Below, piece by piece: positions 35,068-45,482 of a stretch of DNA of 64,000 nt. Where the stretch lies: NCBI GenBank assembly GCA_026874595.1, contig CM049316.1, forward strand, positions 59,653,676 through 59,717,675. The letters run 5' to 3'. Numbering within the stretch: position 1 is the first letter of the stretch; each line of letters begins with the position of its first letter. The notes below the pieces were generated by a model that saw only the letters and a list, made by a program, of their open reading frames with translations, ran no database searches and had not been told where the DNA came from. The position numbers and the translations under genes were made by a program. This DNA comes from Sipunculus nudus. Lineage: Eukaryota; Annelida; Sipuncula; Golfingiida; Sipunculidae.

Positions 35068-35545
35068 CAGAGTGCCATGCTCAGTTATAACGAGAACCGC
35101 TAAGTATGCAAATATTTTCGTCAATTTTGACCACACCTCATGGCCTAAAAAAAGACTTAATTGATACTGAAATAAACTAGATCAATCGTTAGATATGAAT
35201 GTATACTTTCTAAAAACACCTACATTAACCTGTAACTCATGCAGCTTATTGGTAAATCCCCCTGCATGTTTAATGCATCACAAGGATGTCTCACGCGGAT
35301 TACTGGACCATATATGTATATATATAGGCAACTTGTAGTCAATACAGGAAATGACTTCTCACTAGAGAAGGTTTTACACGTTGGTTTGTGTGTAATCTTT
35401 TGTATTTATGCATCTCTACTATTAATATTACATGTTTACAACGTTATCGTTGGCCGTTGCATTGCAATTTCCCGTATTACTTGTGTCAAGACTCAGTAAG
35501 GCTTACTAGTCCAATATAAATGCCTACTGAGTCGTGTTCTAATGT
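35068..35545 (+). repeat. Repeat B, copy 4
   Basis: CAGAGTGCCATGC, the core (35106-35123), CACACCTCATGGCCTAAAAA, GGTAAATCCCCCTGCATGTT, GGAAATGACTTCTCACTAG and AATATAAATGCCTACTGAGT follow in the same order as in the copy at 25.2 kb. Confidence 0.66.
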
Positions 35546-35635
35546 GACTTCATGGTTGATTTGGGTTCATGAGTAAAAAAGCAGACTTTTATAGCATTAA
35601 ACCCTAATTTGAATAAAGGCGTTGTCCCCGGGAGG

Positions 35636-35637
<2 letters not shown>

Positions 35638-35694
<57 letters not shown>
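35638..35694. repeat. (TA)n microsatellite
   Basis: Perfect array of about 57 bases, 90 bases after repeat B copy 4. Confidence 0.95.
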
Positions 35695-35699
<5 letters not shown>

Positions 35700-36800
35700 A
35701 TAACTACTTTTGAGATTGAGAAATGAAATTTTTTATGTGATGGTCTAATTTGTCTTATTATTAACTTGATCAAATTCCGGCCACGCTTGATTGTGACACG
35801 CCTTGCTATATATATATGAATACAGTCAGACAGTTAACAAATGAAAATAAGGATAGGTCAATAAAGAGAAAATAAAATACCATTTAATTAAAGCAGAAGA
35901 AGTGACGTCATCAACCTCATGTTTAATGAATTAAAAGCAATTATGTGGTTCACCTTTTAAAGAATATCACTGTTTATTAATGAAATATTTCGAAGTGATT
36001 TTATGTGAGGTTAAGTATATCATAAAGTATGAGCACATGAACCAAATCGTACATACAACCAATGACAGAATTAGTAACATACAAGATTGTTTTTAGCAAG
36101 TGATATATTTTGTTACAAAAGATTAATCCCTTTACCATTACCGCCCAGGACGGTCAGCCATGCGGGGAGGCTAATTAATTAAGTAGCACCATTGCCAAGT
36201 CTGATCTTTCGTTTTTGGCGGCAGTGACACGGCGCAGCCACTGACACATGACAATGTTAAGTGATGCTTTATGTGACTACATTAACCTTCAGGTCTGGTT
36301 TTGTGTTGGTACGTCTGAATTCAGAGCTAGTCTTAATTAAAGGGACCTAATCACGAACAAAGCATGTTGAATTAACACAAAAATAGTGTCTTCTCTTTGA
36401 AATAAAATAGTACCTGCCAAAGTAATGTACTGAAACCGTTGGCTTACTCCTGTACACGAGTGTTGAAAAAGTGGAACATAAACATAGCGCGAACGCCACC
36501 TGCGTTTTCCGTCTTCTTTTCATGCGCAAAATCGGGCCTCCCGTCAAGCGGTAATGTTTGGTATGCCGTGCCATAACAAGGTTTCAAGCATCTGAAGGGG
36601 ATGTACTGAGACCGTATGCTGAGATGGTTTTGCTGGGAGCCATTTATCTTTGAAGAAAAAACCCTAAAGTATTCTGGACTTAGAAAAAGTGTTCTTGATT
36701 GTGCAACGGCCACACTTATCGGGTGGTCCCAAGGTGAGGTTCCACTTAGTAAGCAAGGTGGTTTCTTTGGAAGGAACTAGTGGCGTTTAAACTTTTTTTA
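35700..36800. other. No gene seen
   Basis: Overlapping minus frames at 36347-36713 in a GC-richer patch have no recognisable domain. Confidence 0.45.
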
Positions 36801-36805
36801 TATAT

Positions 36806-36960
36806 AGTAAAACTCATGTAGTAAGACAACCTATGCCACTGACCAGTGTGGTCTTAATTCACAGCTGGTCTTATTAGACTGGTCAGTTATAACCATGCTA
36901 TGTACTTACTTTCGGTTTACTAATGGGTGATCTCTATAGACAGGAGGACTTTTAGACAGG

Positions 36961-36963
<3 letters not shown>
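36806..36963. mobile_element. Possible diverged TA-targeting MITE
   Basis: The left border (TATAGTAAAACTCATGTAG) and the inverted right border (ATGAACCTGTCTAAAAGTC) look like degraded forms of the AGTAAAACCTGTCTA ends of pogo-type miniatures. The interior has several GACTGGTC/GACCAG blocks. A (TA)n array follows immediately. Confidence 0.4.

Positions 36964-36964
<1 letters not shown>

Positions 36965-37001
<37 letters not shown>
36965..37001. repeat. (TA)n microsatellite
   Basis: Perfect array adjoining the possible MITE at 36.8-36.96 kb. Confidence 0.95.
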
Positions 37002-37004
<3 letters not shown>

Positions 37005-37195
37005 GATTAAACCGGGATGGCTGACCTACGGTGCTACCTGCTATATATATATAAGGTTGGCACCTTGTTGCCGGTGCCCCGATAAAACATACCGGTGATG
37101 GGGAGCATGAAAAAAATGCTTGTTAATTTTATAAAAATAATGTGTAGTAGTATGAAAAAGGGAAATGTTGGCCACGACAAATAATCGGGATTGGG

Positions 37196-37543
37196 ATGAT
37201 TGGCACATATATACACCCATGCATCGGTATTGATGTCATTGTAAAGTCGTCATTACCTGGCTTTGAGTGCAGGTGGGTGTATCTAAATGCCAAGATCATG
37301 GTGGAATTAATAAACCAGAATATCGAAAGCACATTTGCAGGCAGCGGGGATCAGGCAATTAATTTGATCACACATCTGTTAATGCCACGGAATGACGGGG
37401 GTTACAACTTGTTGAGGCAGTACAGGCGGATATCATTCTCTACCATGAATGATAACAATTGTCATATAGAAACATACTACTCCGGAATATTACTTGCAAT
37501 GCTTAAGGAACGTTTAAAAAGAGAAGGGTGTTCTGTGCTTTGA
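37196..37543 (+). other. Longest unexplained ATG-initiated frame away from repeats (115 codons)
   Basis: Starts with ATG and is somewhat richer in GC than its surroundings. The product has mixed composition (IHPCIGIDVIVKSSLPGFEC near the start, LLAMLKERLKREGCSVL at the end) and no motif I recognise. It might be a terminal exon or gene remnant, or chance. No strong splice acceptor or poly-A signal is evident next to it. Confidence 0.2.
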
Positions 37544-37663
37544 AATTGATTTTCCGTTCCTTTTGATTATTTATGTAAAATTATATTTGTAATTTTTAAA
37601 GGTCTTATGTACCAATTTACAATTGAAATAAGCATTAATTGTTGATACAACGTTTGTCTCTCT

Positions 37664-37668
<5 letters not shown>

Positions 37669-37757
<89 letters not shown>
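37669..37757. repeat. (TA)n microsatellite with CA interruptions
   Basis: About 89 bases, interrupted once by ACATATACACA. Confidence 0.95.
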
Positions 37758-37760
<3 letters not shown>

Positions 37761-38554
37761 CGGGGGGTTGGGCTTGGGATTTGTATCTGAAGTTAGAAAG
37801 AGTAGAACGCCGAAGAACACGGTTTAAGTTTTTAGAGTGTACACACTCCTTGCAATGATGTTAGTTTCAGTAAACTCATAAAGTCTTGTCTATACATCCA
37901 TGTTATAATTGACGGTGTCACACAACTCCTATGTACCCGACCTCGGAAATGTCCACATTTCGTCGGGAACGATGCCATATGTGCCCTAAGAGGTCCTTTT
38001 GCATATTTTCCAATAAACCCTGAGGAATTTTAGTCAATTTGACAAATTCCCGGTATAGGATCTATCGGAGCGCCAAAAATCAGAAACTTAACGCCATGCA
38101 GTATATGCACTTGGTAACAAATTGGGCAGACCTGCCCCAAATCATGCACGAGTAATATACTAGTTTATAAATTAGTTTTATTCAGTGATATTTCAATAAT
38201 ACATTCAATTCTAAATATATATCCTGTTCATTTATTTGTCATTTACTTCTGCATATCTGCAAAAAAATATGAATATAATATTGTATCTATAAAATAATTC
38301 TGAATATAATTAAATAATTGTGGAATTGTGAAATGATACTACCCTTATCAGGCCAGGGAGTTTAGTTTCGTATTGTATTAAATCAGGATTTTGGACCTGC
38401 AAAAATGTGCAAGAAAAAGAAACCGGTAACGTTACTTTCTATGTATAAGTGGAAACAGGAGCGTCTGTTTGTCTGAAACGTTCGTATCTATTTTCGTAAC
38501 AAAAGGGGAATTCCGATTAGCCTCACATAACTGCGTAAACAATCCAACACGTGA

Positions 38555-39212
38555 AAATACAGACACTTGGAGAGATAAGTGGCCTAAACAATATACACAA
38601 GTGACGTCACGTCGCCTAGGTCAGTGACTTAAAGCTTGAGACCAAATCATCGGCATAAAACATATATAAAGAAACTGCATATGTAATAAGTGCATGACAT
38701 TACTATGATAGGGGCGCAGGTTACAAGAAGCAGCACGACCAAAACCTATATATAAAACATCTCTTAATCCATCCGAGTCCAAGTCCAGGCCACTCGAGTC
38801 CAAGTGTATCCTTTCCTAGTCCGAGTCATTGAAACCTGAGTCCAAGTTAGAGTCCAATCGTAGCTCCTTACTTAAAGAAATTTAAAATGGAAATTTGAGA
38901 TTTTATCTAGTTTTTTATGTTAGTTTATACACATGGTTTTTACTTGAGTGTTTATTAATATTTTGCTCCCGCCACAAAGCTATATGTTCCCAGATTTTCC
39001 TTTTTTTGTAATATTCTGTTTTGTAGTTCGTACATGCATATAAATCTTTTTAGTAAGTAACTTCCTTTCCACTGGACACGAGATGGAGTCGCCCTGATTT
39101 CTTGAGTACTTACCGCCGGGTCCGAGTACAAGTCCGAGTCCAGGACCCTCGAGTCCAAATCCAAGTCCTTAAAACAGTTTACCCGATTCCGGACTCGAAC
39201 CCTACATCACTG
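38555..39212. mobile_element. hAT-like element remnant with GAGTCC-rich arms
   Basis: Clusters of GAGTCCAAGTCC/CCGAGTCCA at 38768-38865 and 39118-39200. The right border, read inverted, is CAGTGATGTAGGGTTCGAGT then CCGG, a plausible hAT-like terminus. 38555-38650 (ACAGACACTTGG, CACAAGTGACGTCACGTCGC, GAGACCAAATCATCG) is shared with 54758-54845. No matching left terminus found. Confidence 0.5.
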
Positions 39213-39597
39213 GACACAGGCTTGATATGAGATGTACAAACTTTATAACAGGGACCATCATTTATATTTTACAGCCTTCTGATTATTCTGCAGCCAAATG
39301 TAATGGGTTGCTAACCATACTTTGCCATAGTTACATACTTATAATACATATAATACACTAAACGACCAAACAGCTTCTTTTAAATGTATCTGTTTTCACA
39401 TTTGACCTGAAAACTTGAGCTCTATTAACAACATTTATAAAATAAAATTCTGTCTAAAATACTAATTTTATTCCTTTATAATAATATCTGCTATGTAAGG
39501 GTTTTGGTTTCATTCTGATATATTTATACTTATTACGCAAATGCATCATTCCTTCATTATAGCTTGATTATTGGCATCCCTCTGCAAGTTTATAAAA

Positions 39598-39831
39598 CCA
39601 TTTAAAAAGCGATCGGAGGGAGGGGGAGGATATAAATGGTCCGGATCCTCCCCCCCCCCCCTTTTTTTTTTTTTTTTTTTAGCCGCCGGGACCTTTTTTA
39701 AGGGTTTCAGACCAATTTTTGCCGCCTGGACCCCCCCCCTTTTCTGGACCTGCATGTTTATCTATTTTAAGACTTTGTCATTGGAACCCCCCCCCCCCCC
39801 TCCTTTTTCCTAAATCATGGATCCGCCCTTG
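39598..39831. mobile_element. GGGGCGGATCC-family remnant with several poly-C/poly-T runs
   Basis: Ends ATCATGGATCCGCCCTTG, the family's right terminus. An internal GGTCCGGATCCTCCCC and repeated GCCGCCKGGACC blocks suggest a compound or internally duplicated copy. The left terminus is not certain. Confidence 0.4.
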
Positions 39832-40467
39832 TTTTTTTCCAAATTGCAAGGGGCACCCTTGATGGAACATGGCCCCAATCCCGTCATCAAAACAGTCTTG
39901 AAACAAGCCGGGGGGCCTTGGCCCTTATATAGCACTTACATGTGACCGGAAAAGTGGGCCTAAAGCTAACGGCATCTGCTAAACCACTATACGGGTGGTT
40001 TCTGTAGAAAACATAGTCCATGTGGGTATACCAGGTTGATATTGTCTGTAAAGAGAACCATATCATGTGGCGTCACCAGTAATATATCTAATTGATTTTC
40101 ATGCTTACATGTCAAAATGCTGTTGTGAGTAACTGGAAAACTTTTTTGTATTCTTCCATCCAGTGACCTTGACCTTTTTGAACACACTCAGTGACCTCCC
40201 CGGTTGAGGGCGCTGCGCCTTTCGATTATGTACCCCATCTTTAATTCCGCAGTCATTCACTGATACACTCATATTTGCACATGTTGCTCTGCAGGGGGGG
40301 GGGGCATTGTCATATTTTTTCAAACATTCGCACAATTGTCAGCTGACTGAATCTAAGCAAAATAATATATTTATTTAATTTCTTTTTACGTATACACTAG
40401 TAGTCCCTATAGTCGGTGATCCCTCAGGCAGTAAGTTAATTGTATTGGGTCCTTATGTAATTGTATT

Positions 40468-40470
<3 letters not shown>

Positions 40471-40511
<41 letters not shown>
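40471..40511. repeat. (TA)n microsatellite
   Basis: Perfect array of about 41 bases. Confidence 0.95.
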
Positions 40512-40512
<1 letters not shown>

Positions 40513-41410
40513 AGGGGTGCTATATGTGTATTCAATATATATTATATGTTATTTGGACAATGCCGTAATTAATATAATTATTCCATGAACTCATTGCGTG
40601 TAGGCTAACAGAAGGGGAAAAGTTCGTGTGCATGGAGAAGGACAGGTACCGGGTGTCCATGCGTGCGTGTATGCTTGTGCGTTGGTCTTGTATATAGATT
40701 GCAAAGACTTGTTCTCACATGTATGGTATATGATTCGGATGGAGTAACGCAAAAAAGATACTGGTATTATATAACAAGTACCAAAAATTAATGTATCATA
40801 CTCATGACAGTTGAAAAACATGCACTGAACGATCCGATGATATTGGATAAGCCAAGCGAGCATGCATGCACTGTATGCACGTCAAAGCCATCAAGTATGT
40901 ATTTGAACAATTATAAGCCGCACCACCTCATCAAAACAGCAGCTTTCAATGGTCATGTGACACTCCTGGCAGTCTTGGCCCTTAACCCCGAAATTCAATT
41001 TAATGTTAAAGGGATATCCAGCAGGAAAAACACGAAAGCTTACTCTTAATTGCTGCCAAAATAATTTCTTTCAGAAATAAACACCGTCTTATTAACAGCA
41101 CCAAAAATATACAAAGTCATGCTGACTTTATTTTCTCAAAAGGAATTTTTTTTCATAAGGTAAGATAGATGAACAAACAGAAAGAGTATTCAACGTAGTA
41201 GTTTTAAATTTGGTCCCGGAATTTGTAATTCAATAAATAGTGAATGTCAGACGTGAATTTTATATCGAACCGAGTTCTGACTTTAGAACCGGTTCACTAC
41301 TTAGAATCAAGCTTAACAAAATTAATACAGCCGCTCATGACCAGGTTTGGGAGCATTAAACTTTAAATACACTAAAAAAATGACAGTTATTTATAAAGAT
41401 TTTTCTTTAC

Positions 41411-41567
41411 CTTGGGACTTTTTTTCTGTAAGTTTTTCTTTAGTCCGCCTGCGTTGGACCCCCCCCCCCCCCTCCCCTGCGTTGGACTTTTTTTCTGTAA
41501 GTTTTTCTTTAGTCCGCCTGCGTTGGACCCCCCCCCCACCTTTTCCTAAATCATGGATCCGTCTCTG
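41411..41567. repeat. 69-base tandem duplication next to a GGGGCGGATCC-type right end
   Basis: The block GGACTTTTTTTCTGTAAG, then TTTTTCTTTAGTCCGCCTGC, then GTTGGACCCC occurs at 41415 and again at 41484, nearly identical. It ends in TCATGGATCCGTCTCTG, a diverged family terminus. The high identity points to a recent duplication. Confidence 0.7.
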
Positions 41568-42473
41568 ATAATGTGGATCATCTTGTATAATTATGCATGG
41601 AACTTTACAGTATAAATATCAGGCTCCTAGTCAGTCCATCTGTCTGTAACTCTGTATAGCTGTGCATGCTGTTCATTTATGATGAGAGATAATTTTGCCG
41701 GACAATGGTTACGACAAAAGATGAATCTACATGTTGAATAAAATATATTGCCCATAGTATTGACCTGTCAACCGGGAGCCTGTATCATGAATAGGCAAAA
41801 GTCCTGCTTTTCTTGAAGCAGTGCAGTGCGGTTACGGCATAGGGATAAATAATAGTTCTTTAAGATAATCAATAATTCATACTTTGGTCTCAATGTCAAT
41901 GAAAGTTCTGTTTCCACTGGTGCAATGTAATATCATAGTACAAGCAACAGAGCCCTAACTGTACAGAGGTCTTATTATATAGGACGGTCGAAAACAGAGA
42001 TGTCTTGGTACCTATAGTATGGTATACATTTTATATATGAGCTTCCGACTGCCACGAGAACAGGTGCCCTTGAATTGAATACGTTTGTATTGGATCTATA
42101 CACAGTTGTTTCAAGCGTACAGAATCCGAGGTGAATACACCACCAAACGAGCTTTGATCTTTTTTAATCCCAGGTGTATCACGTGTATTTGTATAAACAC
42201 TGCAACCCTCTATAATATATTGTATTGATTGTTTCTCCATGTTTCTGTTCCTTCCGTTTTTCCTTTGTCTGTTTCTGGAGCCAGAAGCACTTTAGGGACT
42301 GAATAATGCCCCAACGTGTGTATAACAATGAGAGTAAAATATATGTTTACACAGCCAGCAAATGCACGACACATAGATTGTTCTAAGGGGAGGGGGAGGT
42401 TGTGCAATTTTATGGTTTCCTTGCGATAAATTACACTATTATTTATCCTTAGTTTGGCTCAAATAAGGTCAAG

Positions 42474-42476
<3 letters not shown>

Positions 42477-42529
<53 letters not shown>
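42477..42529. repeat. (TA)n microsatellite
   Basis: Perfect array of about 52 bases. Confidence 0.95.
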
Positions 42530-42531
<2 letters not shown>

Positions 42532-43576
42532 ATTTTTATGCGTTCATTTCCGTTCATTTTTGTGTTTGTGTGTGTGTTTGTTCACAACATTAAATATAGT
42601 TCTGTGCTAGAAGAAACTTAAACAGCAACAATGTTAAATGAGAAATATCTTTCCTTCGACAAATTACACAACACTGACTTTAATCAATTGCTGGCATGTG
42701 CATAGGAAATAAATAAAGGAATATTTATAAAATATGAATAAAACAAGAACAGTTGTTTTGACAATTGGCAGTCTTGAAGTGTAATAAAGAGGTTTTTAAT
42801 TGAAACTGAGGGTTTTCCTTGATTTCTCGAAGGAAAGAAGTGGAAGAGGCGAAGTTTTTGGTTTGGTTTGAAACTAAAGAACAACTGTATATGTTGAATT
42901 TTAACAGACGTCTGGATGGGCGACGTTTAAATGACCATCACTATATACACATCTCATATGCTTGCAGTCAGCTGAGCTAAACATCAGTCTTATCGTTTAG
43001 GTGTATTGTGTGTGGGAAGTTCTCTTAACCCAAATCCCTCTTTTCATGGAACATTCACCCAAACAGACGCTGTCGATCCCACTGATGCAGTCACGCAAAC
43101 ACATGCCAATCAACACAACACCTCAACAAATTACACATCTCTTTTATTCACATTACACACCTTTGGTAAATGACCTCAAGGAATTGTAGTTTCAGCCTTG
43201 TATAAGAATATACCATAACAAAATAGCATCCAACTATGTAATATGAGTTGTGTGGACAAATCTATGTCATGGACTCTTCCCTACCCCATATTTTGAGAGC
43301 AACATCACTTCCGTTTTTCATCCTCATCTTAATACCAAGGCAACGCAGCAAATTACCTTTAGAACGACAGTTCTGTGTTCTGGTTAGAAGGATGTCATCT
43401 ATTTCATGAACCAAGCCGAGTTTCCATGTGCGCATATATCTCAAATATGATTTAGTAACGGTGGAGTTTCCATGTGTCAGTGTATATGAATATGTATATA
43501 AGATCTAAGGGATATCCGGGAAAATGACGTCACTGAAATATCTATTTTGGGAAGGCTTGCTAGCCCCACTGAACCA

Positions 43577-43579
<3 letters not shown>

Positions 43580-43637
<58 letters not shown>
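43580..43637. repeat. (TA)n microsatellite
   Basis: Perfect array of about 57 bases. Confidence 0.95.
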
Positions 43638-43638
<1 letters not shown>

Positions 43639-44998
43639 GCTGAACGCGCACAGGGAAACACAATCAGCTAGGTCGTTAAAACGATGGAAAACAAAAAGCA
43701 CCCTTCAAAACCGATCAGCTGTTATTTATCACATCTCGTAATACACGAGGTGTTTTAATAGTCTAGCCAATATCATATTTTAGTTAATGCATTTTTACTG
43801 TGAACACGGCCATGAGCTATACATGTTTTCTTTCGCTGACTCCTTAAACTGCCTATACCTTTTAAAAAAGAATTTATGGGATATCTGGTTTACTCTGTGC
43901 ATATATTAATGATCTAAAAGTATAGTTCTGGTTATGAAAAGTTTTTATTACGTGTCCGTGAAAGATGTTTGAACTTGTTTATCAACAACGTGTTTGTACA
44001 CACAGCAATGTTGGCAAAGGAGCTAACTATGTTACCTAAGGTGGTAGAGTGCATCTATGCGTAGGTAGAAAGGTCCATGTGCTAAATGCCTTTTGAAACG
44101 CACTGGCTTATCTGACATGCCGCAAGATGTCCTAGTTGATTTTTTTTTATTTTGGCGGGCCCCCACATATTATAAACATGTTGATATAAACAAAACAAGC
44201 AGCCTGTGTGCGGTGATATCCACGTCTTCTGGCCCTTTTTCATAAAAGCTCCAGGGGATATCATTTAGTTTATAAAGTTCAGATAGGTGATTAGGCCCCT
44301 TTAATTAAGTTGGCTTTAATGGGTCGCTTTGTATAGGCGCTGCGTCATCTGCAAAAGGATGTGCAAATCAATAAATAGATGACTTCGGTGTTTCTGAATC
44401 AAACGCTGTCGCTCTAAAAGATATCAGTAAGCCTTGGGGTGATATTAACCGGGTCTAAACGTCCAGAGTGCTTAAAAATGCTACACACTGCAATATCAGT
44501 CATATGGACAAACAAAACTAAATCATAAAAACATTAAGCAACATTTACCTCCTGCAGCCGAGGTCGGGGGGGGGGGGGGGTGTTAATAATCGATTCCTTA
44601 AAATTACCTATAAACTTATGTTAGCTATCTATATTTATACCTATAAGGTATGGACAGCTGTTTTTCTATATTTTCCTGATATATCCGTGAACCAATATAT
44701 AGTACGGCAAGTAATATGGATATAGTTATTAAAGACAAATATTATTTACATATATACGTTCATGGTGTAATGGTTTTATCCCTGATGCTACTGGTGTAAA
44801 AAATATCACATTTACGAAAGACATGAGCAAATAATCGTAAATAATTCGGAAATAACTTCATGCGCGTATACATTCCCAATTTACAACCGTATTTATGAAG
44901 ACAAAGAGCACAGAAATAAGTCTGACAAATAAGATTCAATGATCTCTGAATATGTTCTTTCTCGCACTAATTGATCCACTATTACACAACATGCATGT

Positions 44999-45061
44999 GT
45001 CACGTGACCATTAAAGCTACCTCACGTGATCACCCACATGATCAGTTCAGTGACTGAGTCA
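44999..45061. promoter_or_regulatory. Cluster of two CACGTG E-boxes and an AP-1/MARE-like site
   Basis: GTCACGTGAC (44999-45008), TCACGTGA (45022-45029) and TGACTGAGTCA (45051-45061) lie within 63 bases. The first fits the CLEAR/MiT-type palindrome and the last resembles an AP-1/Maf site. No gene start is visible nearby, so this is motif evidence only. Confidence 0.3.
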
Positions 45062-45482
45062 TTGCCTATATATATAAATTTCAACTTACTTGCAGAATTT
45101 ATTGTTTATTGCTTGTTTGTACATAAATGGATCACATACACACGTGAGTCTTTATATACCAATCACCTAGGATTTTTACAATTTGGAGTTAGGAGACCCA
45201 AATTCTTTACATATTGATTGGACGATATAACTGAATTTATCTAACCCAGAGCGTTTTATGGCAGAGTCGCCTGTTATAACCAGGACCTAGACTGGTACCC
45301 TGAGCTATTATAAAGTTGCCAACGCTTGACTTTAAAGCTTGAACTGAAAGAAAGCTCGAGGATAAATCATGAGTCCGTTTTCTTTTTCAATAGCTGGTGT
45401 TTATTTTTTAGTCGGTGTGACCGAAATAGCGCAGGGTACCAGTCTAGCGAAACTTAATCATGTATGTACGTGGAGTATTAAG

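Larger units (their letters stand above)
39840..45470. other. No secure gene; microsatellites, poly-G, tandem duplication and an E-box cluster
   Basis: Minus frame 43262-43444 (LVHEIDDILLTRTQNCRSKG) has a protein-like look and could be a decayed retroelement piece, but lacks any catalytic motif. Poly-G at 44567-44580. Confidence 0.45.

Noticed and set aside
43262-43500. Possible LINE endonuclease piece (EIDDILLTR)
   Set aside because: The superficial resemblance to the IDYIL strand of LINE endonucleases is not followed by the expected SDHH motif.
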